This document shows positions 33,783 through 46,823 of a DNA stretch of 64,000 nucleotides, one piece after another; within the stretch, counting starts at the first letter, position 1, and each line of letters begins with the position of its first letter. A model generated the notes under the pieces. It did not search any database and was not told where the DNA came from. It saw nothing but the letters and a program-made list of their open reading frames with translations. This DNA is from Thuidium tamariscinum. Its lineage: Eukaryota; Streptophyta; Bryopsida; Hypnales; Thuidiaceae. A program made the translations under genes and the position numbers. The stretch lies in assembly GCA_947034885.2 (NCBI GenBank), contig OX344749.2, positions 30,023,501 through 30,087,500 of the forward strand, given 5' to 3'.

Positions 33783-34235
33783 GATCTAAATACGGAATAC
33801 AAATATGGAATTGAATATAAGATACTATACAAATATGAATACTGCTACCAAATACATATGCAATATGTATTGTATCCGTACAAAATATGGATATGGTCAT
33901 ATGGATACAAAACACATACAAATATCACATTAATCTCATATCATTTGCAAGTTGGATTGCTTCTTGAAAAATACAAGTATGTGGAGGGGCGATAACAAAC
34001 AAAATGTAAATATGGGGTGAGCAATTATTGAGTTCATTAGTTCAGTTTGCAACACTTTCACGCAATGTCCTCAAACAATGTCCAATGGCCTCAAAAGAGG
34101 TAGGAACTGCCTTTCACATGTTCTCAGAGCAACAAAATTGTATACAAAGCATTAAAATCCAGGATGAGTAGAGATCGGAGATCCGGGCAAGACGGCATGG
34201 AGATATATGTGGCAATTTCTTGAAACCCTGACTCC

Positions 34236-34272
34236 AACACACACACACGTGCGTGTGTATGTGTGTATATAT
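34236..34272. repeat. (CA)n/(TG)n palindromic microsatellite (copy B)
   Basis: Shorter CA run than at 9471-9510, otherwise the same. Confidence 0.85.
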
Positions 34273-35087
34273 AATCTGAGAAAATGAAGAACGAAGAATT
34301 CAAGGTCGTCAAGGTAACGCATATGACTCACCTTCTTGATGCGCAGCAAGCACTCAGTTGATGTGCGCTCACGCGCACAATAGGACCCAGTGGAAAACGG
34401 GCAATACAACTGCAAATACTACCAAAGAGATCCAGAGAAACGGAAATTTGCTCCAACTTGCCCACGATTGTTCCCTTCTCTCTCTCGAAATAAGATTCTC
34501 TTGAAAGTTCTCAAATCGAAAATTCGGGCCTAAGCTTCGAAGGGCCCCCTGTAGACTTTTCACTTCCTGCACGCATGAACGTCAGCTTCATATTTCATTA
34601 CACTAGCTAGCTCTTCAGAGAAACACACTAAGGTCATACATTGAAGAAATCTCTTCATTAAAAAAACTGATCATGTCCCATTTCTCTGATCGATATATCT
34701 CACACACTTAGTAATTGAAGTGCTTTAGGTTGTAATCAACGAACACTATCGTCAATTCGCGTAATCCGGGTTCCAAAAAGTTCTGATCCAAAGCTGCACA
34801 AAGTTCTAAAAACTATGACAGGCACTACAGATTTAGAGTTAAGTTTCAGGCCACTCGTCCTGCAAGTGCCAGAGTTGTGGATTACGCCAATTCAACGCTA
34901 CTGACGTTCAATAGATACACATTCATGCCACTAGTTTTCAGCTGGCACGGAATTGAAATTCACAGATAATGGGCAGTTCAATTAAACTTAACACAAATTA
35001 ACTGTTGCGCTAGTGTCGACGTACGCGTTCAAAGGAGCCAACTTTTGTATGCTGCAATTCAAGGACTCATGTAGCTAGCTAGTAAGA

Positions 35088-35606
35088 TCAACAAATATCA
35101 GGGCGGGTTGTGTTATGAGGGGTGACATGGGCGATCGATCGACAAACCTCCAGAAAGCCACGCGATTCAATTACGATGGCCTTGAGCTCCCTGATCTCTC
35201 TGTGCTTTTGCAAAATCCCCGCGAACGTGACGACGGATGCCAGCACCGACAAGACGACCGGAATCCAGGATTTTCGGCACTGAAGCACTGTAGGCTGGGC
35301 CTGCGCGACCAATACCAGCACGACACCCTGGAACACACTGTAAAAGCCTATGAGATTGTAGATCTCCGTTTGCAACCCGGCACTCTCCGTCAACTTCCGC
35401 TTGATTCGGGAGTGGATTTTCTTCTCCCTCCTCTCCCACTCTTCCTGCGCCACTCGGTACACGGGGTCAGTGTCTGCCGCCTTGATCCAGCGCAAGTTCT
35501 GGATCTCCTCCAAACTCGGAGGCAACTGCACACTCTCCTTTGAACACGCCGTGTATCGACTGAGCTCCACCTGCCGCTCCAAATCATGGATGGTTTCTTC
35601 CGCCAT
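35088..35606 (-). CDS. Uncharacterised protein with two membrane segments, 172 residues (copy B)
   Basis: Paralogue of 10325-10855. A 12-base in-frame deletion turns RQAGYDQELSR into RQVELSR. In copy A numbering the substitutions are F36L, R40Q, Q46K, F68I, E73K and S76L, all before the first membrane segment. From residue 77 to the end, and through the following 3' flank, the copies are nearly identical. The frame and both hydrophobic segments are intact, so the protein is probably still functional. Confidence 0.8.
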   Translation of the reverse strand: MAEETIHDLERQVELSRYTACSKESVQLPPSLEEIQNLRWIKAADTDPVYRVAQEEWERREKKIHSRIKRKLTESAGLQTEIYNLIGFYSVFQGVVLVLVAQAQPTVLQCRKSWIPVVLSVLASVVTFAGILQKHREIRELKAIVIESRGFLEVCRSIAHVTPHNTTRPDIC

Positions 35607-36453
35607 GGTCGCCGATCTTGTGTTATATGGTTACCCAGGTCAGGGGCGACCTTTTCATCGATCTTGCAGACTTATATTGATTAAGCTAAGCAAAGTCTGT
35701 CTGTAATTTTAGCTAAGGTAGACCAGCCTAATTGTCTGCAACCCATTTCGGTCACCCTATATTTGGCCCCACTTCCACCCATACCACCAAAATCTGTCCA
35801 TGAATGATCCACTTCTGACTAGAAATCTGATAAAATCAGTGCAATTATGTCATCTAGGGTAACCTGGCAATAGCTGATTGGTGAACACCTAAATGCTTAT
35901 AGGAACACAAGAAGGTGGTTATGGGTTGTTATTAGGGTGTTTCTGACCTTAGTCTTAGACACTTCATAACATTCAGTAGCCCATAGAAGGACTGCCTTTC
36001 CCTTTGTGAAGTCCCCATCACCTAATTTCATCTGACATTTCTTGAAGTTTGCAACTTTAGTTACTAAATGGTGTGAAATATTCCACACCATTTCATCTGT
36101 TGGGAGGTAGTGTGACAGGCTGCTACTGAATGTTATGTTTGTAATTTAGAGCTGCACACTTCAAAAATCCATAGAAATTACAATTTTGATCAGAAAATTA
36201 TAATTCCACTAAGGCTTGATTTGTGAAACACGTGCACAACTCTGAAAAATATGTGTTCCTCTTGAAATTGACCCCAAGATAATCAGATTGCAAATCAGGG
36301 TGGTAAGATGTAGGTTGGTCTACCTCATACAGACTTGCAGCGCTGGCCGGACTTCTTTCCAACCTTGTCGGGAAAACTGCATTTCGATCCCCGAGGAAAA
36401 ACGCGCGAGGGGCTCCTGCTCACTTCGACATGTACAGTTTAGCTTTTGGGGAG

Positions 36454-36915
36454 CAGGGTTGCACCTGTCACGTCATGTCTGGACGGATGGCGTCCGGATC
36501 CAACCCCAACGTCCATTAGGATTCAAAAAAATAAAAATTGACGGTCGAGTTGCTGTCCGTCGACGATCTGGACGGTTCGTCGAAGTTTTGGACGGTCCGT
36601 TGACGGTGGACAATCCAACCGTCGACAGCCGCAAACATTAAAAAATTTTTTTTTTTTTTTTTTTGCCCCCACAGTCGGGCCGTTCACCGTCGACGGACCG
36701 TCCAGATCAACGGTCATTGATAGCCATTATCAGCCATTTGATAGCCATTAACAACCAATTACAGCCATAGACAAGTCATTAACAGCCATTGACAGCCATT
36801 TTTTTGGCAATGTCAGCATCATGTCATGATCTGGACGTGTTAGGACACGTCAGGACGGACACCGACGGACATCCTGACGGGAAAACCCAACGTCACGTCA
36901 GGATAGACAACCCTG
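36454..36915. mobile_element. hAT-type non-autonomous element, 462 bp, with 8-bp target duplication
   Basis: Flanked by TTGGGGAG at 36446-36453 and 36916-36923; copy A has one TTGGGGAG at 11691-11698. Starts CAGGGTTGCACCTGTCACGT and its inverted right end reads CAGGGTTGTCTATCCTGACG. The 8-bp duplication and CAGGG ends fit the hAT superfamily. The interior contains GTCGACGG / CCGTCGAC inverted motifs, a T run at about 36644-36664, and CAGCCATT repeats (36720-36800). No transposase. Confidence 0.92.
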
Positions 36916-37965
36916 TTGGGGAGGCACTCACTTCAATTCGAGAATTTTGGATCCCTACCCACTGATCGTCCGATCGACTCTTTCGTACGTTGCATGGGAC
37001 CCGGCCACATCGGGTGAATAATTGAACAGCGCGTCCCCAGATTGAGTCTTCGATTTGTACTGGACTCTAAACCTAGTGATCATCAGCCTAGCTTCTACCG
37101 AAAAAAAATGGCAAGCTTAGGAATCAGAGCCATTTGGAGTATATGGATCCATGTGCCGACCCATGCTCATTCACCCGGCCTACGTACAGTCAACATGCAT
37201 CGAGAAGTCTGCCAATTGCTTGACTTCAGAATGGAATTCAGAGTTTAGCTAATTGTTTAGACTTAACTTGGCCATAACGCAATTGATCATTGGTACTTTC
37301 CGATCCCCTGACCTTCAGTAGCTAACGCACGTTAGCTACGATCTGTGATGGTATTGATCTTCTGTAACTAGCCTTCATGGCATGGCTTCATGCAGTTGCT
37401 TGACCTGGACCTAGATCGAACAATCGATTTGATCAAGTCATACCCCAGACTCAGCCTTCGAATTGTTAATATATTTTCCCCCGTGTCCTTTTTAATGAAA
37501 AGCTGCAGGCTTTGAATGCTGAGTCGTGCAAAACACTCCTACCAAATTTGCGCACTTAATTAGTATCATGTGGGACTCTTCACAGTTCACTCAAAGTACG
37601 TACGGCTCCCCCACCACATTGGATATCTCTTGTTTGCTCAATAAGGTAGAAGCAGCCATAACCAACCCACAGTCCGGAAGTTTCTGATTAGGAAACGGAC
37701 AATTTCCGTGCCTCCCAAGGCTGCCTCGGTTTTAAAAAAATTTAGTCGGATGTTAGCCTAACAAGTGAAATGTTTTTCAATGGAATCCTCCATTTTGAAA
37801 TTTCATTCGGCAATTTGCCAAATTTCTATATTTTCAGTTGGCCATTTTCTACTACTAGAATAGGGGAGGGATGCGATGTTTGTAGCAATGCCTGTGATGT
37901 TGTCAGGAACAAAGTAGTGCTTGAAGCAATGTTTGACAAGAGGCAATTTTCTAAACAACATTTAA

Positions 37966-38909
37966 CCCCTAAAGGTTTTTGACTATGTTTTCACCAAAAA
38001 TGCTCCAAAATTGTCATTTCTAATACAAGTGCAATTTTTTTTTAAAACACATTTTTGACTCATGTAACCGTAGGATCTTGTAGTAAGGTGGTTTGTAAAC
38101 ATGTGGAAAAAATTTCAGAAATTTTCACTGTGTAGATTGCAAGATATAAGCATTTGAATTAACAAAAATTGTTCTTTTATCCCTGCGAAAATCCGGGCAG
38201 CTGCACTTCACGAGGTCACATTTGTATGAAAAAAATTTCAAAATGGTGGTTACTCTTTGAATTCATACTTCAATGCAAGTTGGCTACATTCTCAAAAAAT
38301 TTCAAACCATTTGGAATTGTACAACATATAGGAAAACATAAGTAAGTAGAAAAAAGTAAAAAATGAGCCAAAATACTAAATTGTGAAAATTTTATTCGTG
38401 GAATTGAAAATTTTCAATCCCAATGGTTAAAATGTTGTAATAAACAATCTACACCTTTTGTTTTTATTTTTTTCCAAAAATATGAAAAATTGAATTAAAC
38501 GCAGAATTTCAAAGTTTTTTTGTACTATAGAGATTCTGTAACTGGCCGCAAACTACCTCAAACTCAAAATCTTCATAACTTTTGACTCCTTGATTGGAAT
38601 GGATTGATTCAAAGCTTCCCATATTTGTATAAACCTAAAGAACCAATTTGAACTTTCATTTTTTAAGAAAAAGTTTTTTTGAAGAAGTTTTTTGAGCTGC
38701 CCGGGCTGCCCGCCGAGTAAAGAAAACAACATATCCTGCCATAACTTTTTAACTGTGAAGTCAAAAGTTATGAAAATTGTTGGGCCTTAAAGCTACTCCT
38801 TGGGCACACATTGTATCAAAATTTCAAAGAAAAAAAATAAAAACTCCATCAATAGTGAGCTGACCAAAAAATTTATAATCTCAAAAAACGATGTTCAGGG
38901 CTTTAGGGG
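37966..38909. mobile_element. TTAA-target element, 944 bp (copy B)
   Basis: TTAA at 37962-37965 and 38910-38913. Counterpart of 12734-13680. Confidence 0.9.
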
Positions 38910-39627
38910 TTAAGCAACGCTTAATGAGAGAACTCCCACATATTGTATTCCCAATGAGTTTCCATCTTCATTCTTTGTTGAGGGCAATATCCCATAAGCA
39001 TTGTGCTTCATGAGACTCCTGTGAAGTATAAGAAGCGTGGCTCTCTCATACCAAACAATGCATGTTGAGTATTTCTATATTGAAGAAGTACAAAATGTGT
39101 TGAAAATTGTATTGTACTTTGCATAGTGTATATTATATTATATACATAATATCATACAAATTGTTTATCGTATTGTACAAATATTGTATACTAAACTAAA
39201 TTTTTAATTGGTCCAAAATGTTGAAATTTTGCCTTAACACTAACAAACAAATTATTGAGAATGATTATTCCCAAAGAATAGAACAAGTACAATAACATGA
39301 GAACTCAAGTTCACGTGTTCCCAAAGAAGCAAGAAACGTTACCAAAAGCATGTACCAAAACATTGCTTCACCTAAACAATGCCTTTAGTCAAGGTTAAAA
39401 CAATGTTTAAATGTCCTTCCAAGTTTACTTTTCTAGTGTATTGAACAACATCTAAAGTGATGCAAATGATACTTAATTCTAGTAGTGTTCACGAATGTGG
39501 AAGATGCAACTGGTTTTGGATTTTGGGGGGTTTCTTTCCCTCCCTATTTTTTAAGTATCCTTGGTAAGGATTGAACTTAGCTAAGGCCCTACCAATCTAG
39601 GGCCAAGGATATAGCCTTCAAAAAATA

Positions 39628-39752
39628 CAACATTGATGTTACATTGGACAGTTTTGTCAACATAAAAATTTTGAGTTGTCAACATTGACATAATCCAAAA
39701 TCCATTATAAAAAATTAGGGCTCGTTACCTAAATCGGGGGTTTCTTATAGTG
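39628..39752. other. Copy B-specific insert, ~125 bp
   Basis: Starts near CATTGATGTTACATTGGACA and ends TTTCTTATAGTGA. Copy A has GGATCC in its place. Contains GTCAACAT...GTTGTCAACATTGACA repeats; the TTATAGTG end is CACTA-like. Classification uncertain. Confidence 0.45.
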
Positions 39753-39909
39753 AATAGAGGGTCCAAGTATTTTCCGGAAGCTAGTTAGTAAGGTTAGTAT
39801 TGCAAGTCAAGAAATTTGAATACCACTATGATCATCAGTCTCAAGTGCCTAAGTGCCTTGAATGAATAAGATGCATTACTCCCACTAAATCTATTTGAAT
39901 CATTCAAAT

Positions 39910-40844
39910 GGGTTGTTGTAAGAAACACTTACTGTTTTTGGCTCAAAATGACCTATTTTGATGAGTCTTGTGACTTTAAGAATAATTTTTTCTTAAATAA
40001 AATAAAATATAGATAGTTTGAGAGCAATGAGAATATTGTGTCTCTTAAAATTGAGACCTAAGAAAATTAAACCCTAAAAGTTATGCACAAGAAAAGCACA
40101 GTAGAAAATATAATGAAAATAGACACTTTCATGTTTGATATTATAAAAATAGTAAAAAAATTCAATAAAATTCATTAAAATAATCCACTTTTTCTTACAT
40201 CAAGATGCTTTTCTTCAACCATTTTCATCTTTGAGAAAAATAAATTGTATTCTCTACACCTTTGCAAAAGTAGTCCACTTTGAATACATGTGGAAGTTGG
40301 AAAATTTCTTCATGGTCTTGTGCAACTTTAGTAAAAGTCCTTGCATGCCAATTTTGACTTTAAAATTTGCATTTTTGGGTCAAAAATAGGACTAAAAAAA
40401 CCCCCAAATGGCCAAGGTGGACATCCAATTGGAGGTTGTTTTAAAATAGTAAAATAATTTTAAGAAATTTCAAAAAATGACATTATGTCTAGAACTTTTA
40501 TATGTACCTTCATTTCAAGTTTTGTGTGAAATGGACAAAAAATGCAAAAGTTTTGTATTAGATAACCTTCAAGCCGTAGTAGCAATAAGAAGGTTATCGA
40601 ACATAATTGGTTGTTCATCATCAATCACAACCTTTGATCTTCATGATCCAAGAGTGTAGGAAGCAAGTTGAAACTTGAAAGGAAATAAGGTTATGAATTA
40701 TAATTTGTGATGATGATGTCGATATATAGCCTATAGCATAGAGCCACGTTAGCGTTGAAAAGTCAACAACCGGTTATGAGTAAAAAAACACCTCTCCAAG
40801 GCCAAGGGGACAAAAAATAAGACAAGTGTTTCTTGCAATCACCC
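39910..40844. mobile_element. GGGTTGTTG.AAGAAA-type TIR element (copy B)
   Basis: Counterpart of 14562-15489. Confidence 0.7.
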
Positions 40845-41553
40845 AAGAACAAGAAGATTAGGGTAGGGGATTTGCAAAGAATGGTTCTATGTAATCATAC
40901 CCTAAAAGTCCCTAAAATTTATGTCCCACCATTTATTGGTGTAGTAAAACTTAAAAGAGAAAAATTCCCACTCAGTGCATACTACGACATCAATTAAGGC
41001 AAGGAGAGAGAAACCTACATGCAAATGATCACACCAATTAGAACAATGTAGATTACAATTATGAGAAAGCAACAATAGGTGAGAGGACAATGAGTGACTG
41101 CATAGTGTAACAACATGAGAAAGTGGTGGCCTGGTGGGACCATGAGAGGTAAAATTGACAAGTTCACATTTGGCAACCTTGTGTCACATTCAAGAATCCT
41201 ACAAGCCACATTATAGCTCATCAATGGTTGAGAAGCTAGGGCTTGACAACTAAAACCAATGGTCCTAGTGCAGTTATTAGAAGTTAATCAATGGCCAATG
41301 GATGTGTAATTGGGTACTTGGGTAGATTCACATAATTCATTGATTCCAAAGTCATTCACTGTTGATGCCTCTTCACAAAGGATAATTAGTATTATAGACT
41401 TATAGGTATACTATATACATGTTAAAATTAATTCCTAGAAAGTGTGTGCCCGGTCAGCTACTTGCCAAAAAAAAGAATTTTCAATTGGTCACTTTCCTAC
41501 ATACTCCAAGGGCAAATGGCCAAATTGCCGGGATTTTTTTTCCTAATTGGCCA

Positions 41554-42576
41554 ATTTCCTAAAACCTCCTATTTCACTCACAACCTCATTTTAAACATTT
41601 CAATGTCATTTGGAAATCTTAAAAAAGTTTCAACTAGCTTGTAACTAAATGCCAGTGTTTCCCGTTCATTGAACTAATCAACACCCTCATAGCCAACCTG
41701 TCAATGGACGCATTTCCAACCAAAGCTACAATGTTTTTTTTCTTCCTTTTCAAAGTTGGGACTAAAAGTTTATGGCACATGTCTCAAAGTAAGGGCCACT
41801 TCACACTATGGCCATCCAAAGTCAAGAGGCCGTAGAATTGGCAACCCAAACTTTGGTAAGGGTTTGAAGAAATGGGCAATAAATAGGCCCAAAAATTTAG
41901 GAATTGGACCTTTCAGCCGACTATAGTGTAAAGCCTCCAAAGGCCAAAGTTCATGCGCAAAGTCCAAACCTACACCATTTTTGGACTCCTATCCTTCTTG
42001 CTCCACATTAATCCATCTAATTTATGAAATTTCTATAAAGCCTACCCCGTGTCATAATTTTTTCAAGCATTAAATTGAAGAAAAAAACATGTGAAAAGAG
42101 TCAAAAACTGCCTTGAAATTGAAATAATAACCTTTCTAGCCCAATCTAAGGGTCCAGATCTTGTTAGTTTCCAAAAAAGAACTTGACAAACTCTCGATCA
42201 TGATTTGGGTTGACAAAATATGGGGACCGAAACTATAGTCGAGAGTCCATTGCACTGTCGTCTTGTCAAAATTTGGCTTCCATGTAGGCAGTTTTGGGGA
42301 TGTCGAATTTTAATGGACTTGGGGCTATGTCTTATAGTGTGAAGGCTTGAAAGGCCAAACTCATGGTTTCCTGAAATTTGATTGGTGGAAACTAATAGAC
42401 TCTCAACCTTTGGCCATAGCATAGTGTAAAGTGCCCCTAAGGTAGAGGTACCCATTTCCAATTAAGGACCCATACCCAACGTGAAGAGTGTAGCTATTTC
42501 CAACAAAGGCTAGAACCTATATCCAATTGAAGCTTGAAATGTGTTTTTCCTCCATTTCAAGGTTGGGCCCAATAAA
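41554..42576. other. Unassigned repeat DNA right of copy B
   Basis: The block CAAAGTTGGGACTAAAAG...GGCACATGTCTCAAAGTA near 41750 recurs, diverged, around 42560/43605 (split by the foldback) and inverted near 51600-51670. It therefore belongs to a dispersed repeat. No gene seen. Confidence 0.45.
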
Positions 42577-43604
42577 GTCACATTACAAGAAACACTTGGT
42601 AGTTTGGTTGCATTTTGATTTCGGAGCGCTATAACTTTTGAAGTATAAATTCAATGCCAATAACAAAAATTGTATCCCTCATTTTTTAGTGATTTTTAAA
42701 AATCATCTTATATTTAAAAGTTTATTTTATTATTTTGTCACACTTTGACATAGAAGGGTTTTTTATACTATTGAGTGGTTAAAATTAATGATTTTCAACT
42801 GAAATTTCTATGGTATATTTTCCTAGTAGGTAGACATGTTTCTATTGAGGGGCATCTAAAAATACATTATTTTATATCCTCTACATTCATGCAAATAGAC
42901 CACCCTTGCGTGTGCAATTTCAAGCATTAGAAATGATTTTGACCTCATTTTTTTGTCCAATTTCATCACCAAAAAGTCTTCCCAAATGGACAATTTTTAC
43001 TTTTGTTGAAATTATTTTTTCCTATTTTCTAATAAATTAAAACGTTGGAGCATGTATTTTCTAGGACATTTTCTTGGACATGGAGTTTTGTTCCAGAAAA
43101 TACATGCTTCAACATTTTAATTTGTTAGAAAATAGGAAAACAAAATTTCAACAAAAGTAAAAATTGTCCATCTATGAAGACTTTTTGGTGATGATATTTG
43201 ACAAAAAAAATGAGGTCAAAACCATTTCTAATGTTTGGAATTGCACGCACAAGGGAGATCTGTTTGCACGAATGTGGAGGATATAATTAATGTATTTTTA
43301 GATGCCCCTTAGTAGAAACATGTCTACCTACTAGGAAAATATACCATAGAAGTTTCAGTTGAAAATCATTAATTTTAACCACTCAATAGTATAAAAAACC
43401 TTCTATATCAAAGAATGACAAAATAACAAAATAAACTTTTAAATATAAAATATTTTTTAAATCACTAAAAAATGAAGGATACAATTTTTGCCAAGATCTC
43501 TAGAAATAGATTTTTGATTTTGGCATTGGATTTATACTTCAAAATTTATAGTGCTCCAAAATTAGAATACAACCTAACTATCAAGTGTTTCTTGCAATCA
43601 CCCC
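42577..43604. mobile_element. Giant foldback element, ~1.03 kb, arms ~500 bp
   Basis: The right half is the reverse complement of the left half over almost the whole length. Centre near 43078: GCATGTATTTTCT at 43050-43062 pairs with AGAAAATACATGC at 43095-43107. Outer ends CAAGAAACACTTGG and CAAGTGTTTCTTGCAATCAC carry the termini of the GGGTGATTGCAAGAAA family, and the arm interior matches that family. The left terminus is degenerate. It interrupts the repeat described at 41554. Confidence 0.88.
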
Positions 43605-44890
43605 ATGACACATGTCCCAAAGTAGTGAGCAAGAAAGTACTTAGTCTATAATTGAAATTGGAAGAATCTAGAGAGTGGCTATTAGTCTAGACAATTTTTT
43701 GGCTTCCTTAAATTATTGTAATTTCAATTTGGGAATAAAATTCTAAAAAATATATAGTTCCCATATTTCCTATCTTTCTACTTGGCAAAAATTTCACTTG
43801 CCTCATACTGCTCACGATCTGCCTAAAAATTGCATAAGTAATTGACTATGGATACCTCTCTTTTAGTGTGAATGAATGAACGAGTAAGAAAGTAATTTTT
43901 TGTGTGATCTAAATTAAAAGAGTCTACAAATTAGCAATGAGTCTAGTGCACTTTTAGCCTTTCAAAATTTATAGTAATTTGAATTCATGCAATAAAATTA
44001 CCAAAGCTTTTGCTATCCCCATCATTTCTATAATTGCACCTTCAAAAATATTTGTTTTGCTTTGCACTATACCAAATCATGTCTAGAATAATTTAAATGA
44101 TCAGTTACAAGTGGCTCTACCTTAAACAATTTAACTAATCCCTCAAAGGAAGAGCTACCGATGACAACTAATTTCAAGCTTGACTATCTATCACTACTAT
44201 TTTGCAAATATTCCCTCTCTCTAACTAATAGCTTCCAAAAAATTTCCCTTTAGGAATCTTTGGTCATAGTGCCACTAATACATGCATTTGAGAATGAATA
44301 ACCAATCATCCTTTAGATGTATACAAAGTCTTGAATTTAGGCTTTGCCATTTAGGCACCCAAAATCCATGTGAAAAGTATGATTTTTGGGTACATTTTGT
44401 GAATGTTGCAAGCTCTATCATTTTAGATGATTTAAAAGGTGGTTGCAACAATGGGATGTTAGAAACATGTTCAATCTAAGTATCCACAATATAGAAACTT
44501 GGTCCACTTAATGATCAAAGTTTCATAGTGCTAAAGTAGTCACTAAATGCATTGTCAACATTACTTTCTCAAGATGCAATTAATACAAGGTACCTCATGT
44601 AGACAAGGACAAGCTTGCAAGGCTAAAAGAATGCTTCCAAATTATTTTACTAGCCCCCTTGAGGTCATTCGATATAATAGATACTTTCTCAAGTTTGTAA
44701 TCAAAAAGTAGAGTTTTTTAGTGGGACAAAAATTTGCTTGATTTAGAGGGTTTTAGCACTTGGGAAAAAATAGATACTAAGTAAATTTTTCTTTTCAAAA
44801 GTGAATCCATATATCTACTACAAGTTATAAAGTTTGAAACTTTTTCCAAAATACTCAAGCAACTTTCAAAAAAAATTTGGATAATTTTAA
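43605..44890. other. AT-rich DNA, no gene seen
   Basis: Continuation of a dispersed repeat on the left, then low-complexity sequence. Short open frames only. Confidence 0.45.
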
Positions 44891-45812
44891 CCCCTAAAGG
44901 ACCAAGGCCTTTTTTCTGTCAAAAAACTCTCAAAACTGCCATTTCTGTTGCATTCATCCAAGAAAACAAAAAATACACTTTTTTAAGAATCTAACCGTAG
45001 GATCTTGTACTTAACTTGATTGAGATCAAGTGGTAAAAATTTCATGAAGTTTGACCGTACAAATTGGAAGATATGAGCATTCAAAGTTGGAAATACAAGT
45101 TTTTTTGAACTGTGGTTTGCAATTTCAGATGACTTTGACTGGAATTTGTATTAAAAAATTGCACTACAGACTTTGAATTTATAATTTTTTGTGTTAAGAA
45201 ATTGAGTTGAGAGTCTAGGAAAAAAATTTCACACAAAAAACACTTGATTTTCATTCTTTAAAAAATTGTTAAGTAGATGTAGGTCCAAGATTGAAAGAAA
45301 AACTAAATGGTTAATAACTCTAAGATGGGATTGAAATACAATAATCCCAATGGTGAGATTGTTCTAGAAAGTAAACATAACCTTGTCCAACAATTTTTTT
45401 TGAAAAATTGTGAAAATTGCATTCAAAAATGAATCCTATAAGTTATTTTTTCAAGAAATTGTTTAGATTGCCCGAAAAACAAGATTGTCCATAACTTTCT
45501 CATTATAAGTCCAAATAGAGTGAATCAAAGCTTCACATGTAGGCAAAAATATATTATTTTAGAAAAAAAAATTAAAAAATTAAATTTTGACTTTTTGCCA
45601 AAAAAATTTCTGCCCGCTGAATGAAAATTTGGGCTTTTTGTGGTATAACTTTTGCTCCCGGTCACCAATTGAAATAAAAATTACATTCCCATGAAGCTAA
45701 TCAGTTTTCCTATCTTATGAGAAAGTTTCAAAAAGATTCATTAAAAATTGAGGTCTACGGAACCTACCCGAACTCCAAATTGTCCCCCGAGGGGACAATG
45801 GTCCTTTAGGGG
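44891..45812. mobile_element. TTAA-target element, 922 bp
   Basis: TTAA at 44887-44890 and 45813-45816. Starts CCCCTAAAGGACCAAGG and ends CAATGGTCCTTTAGGGG. Most like 50645-51560. Confidence 0.9.
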
Positions 45813-45816
45813 TTAA

Positions 45817-46096
45817 AGTCTTTTTTCCTTCCTACAATGTTGGGTGAAGTCATCCAAAGATGGTTTTGCATCCTTTACTAGAAGCATTTCATAGTTAAAA
45901 AAACATTCATATCATTCAGTTTAGGTGCCTTCATGACATTCTAATATTTTGACTTGTTATCATAAGGATAGTTTGAAACTCAAATTCATACATGTCCTAG
46001 TTTCAGGCTTGAAATTAGACATTTGTGAAGATATATGTCACATTTTTTGACACTAAAATTGTGCAAATTTAAAAATCCAATCAAATTAAAGGTCAA
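45817..46096. other. Spacer
   Basis: No supported feature. Confidence 0.4.
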
Positions 46097-46823
46097 CCCC
46101 TAAAGCCCTGAGTTGTGTTTTTGGGCAACATAAGTTTTTTGGGCAACTCACTACAAATGGAGTTTTTATTTATTTTTCTTTGAAATTCTTACACAAGATG
46201 TGCTTAAGGAGTATCTTTAAGGCCCAACAATTTTCATAAATTTTGACTTTGTGGTTAAAAATTTATGGCATGATATGTTGTTTTCTTTACTCGGAGGGCA
46301 ACTTGGGCAACTGAAAAAACTTCTTTAAGAAAACTTTTTTTGAGAAGTGAAATTTCAAATTGATTCTTTAGGTTTATACAAACATGGAAAGATTTTAATA
46401 TTTCTATTTGGATTAAGGAGTCAAAAGTAATTGAGGAATTTTAGTTTGTGGGTAGGTATGGTTTTCAAAAACTCCATACCTACCCACAAACTTAAAATCC
46501 TCATAACTTTCACTTCATTAATCGTAATGGAATGATTCAAAGCTTCAAACATATATAAAAGTTCAAAGAATCTATTTCAATTTTCAATTTTTTTTAAAAG
46601 TGATTTTTGAAGAAGTTTTTTGGGCTGCCCGGACTGCCCATCAAGTAGAGAAAATCACTTGTCATGCCATAACTTTTTAACCAGGAAGTTAGAAGCTATG
46701 AAAATTGTTGGGCCTTAAAGCTACTCCTTGGGCACACGTTGTGTCAAAATTTCAAAGAAAAAAAATAAAAATTCCATCCGTAATGAGTTGCCAAAAATTG
46801 CTATGTTGCCAAAAAAACAAAGC
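46097..46823. mobile_element. Foldback TTAA-family element, ~0.73 kb, right tip lost
   Basis: Starts CCCCTAAAGCCCTGAGTTG after TCAA (a mutated TTAA). The two halves are inverted copies; the turn is GTTTGTGGGTAGGTATGG (46444-46461) and CCATACCTACCCACAAAC (46474-46491) around a 12-base loop. The right arm matches until about 46823, then the terminal ~16 bases are missing. Confidence 0.85.

Larger units (their letters stand above)
29651..41553 (+). repeat. Segmental duplication copy B (~11.9 kb)
   Basis: Direct-orientation copy of 4260-16198. It lacks the TTAA element of copy A and carries its own insertions at 32838-33200, 36454-36915 and about 39628-39752. Confidence 0.97.

Noticed and set aside
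36288-36717. Open frames near 36.3-36.7 kb
   Set aside because: They span the insertion point of a hAT-type element and include its T-run; chance frames.
4260-41553. The two 12 kb copies as long terminal repeats of a giant retroelement
   Set aside because: No TG...CA ends, primer-binding site, polypurine tract or reverse transcriptase seen, and the copies contain ordinary genes and older nested elements.
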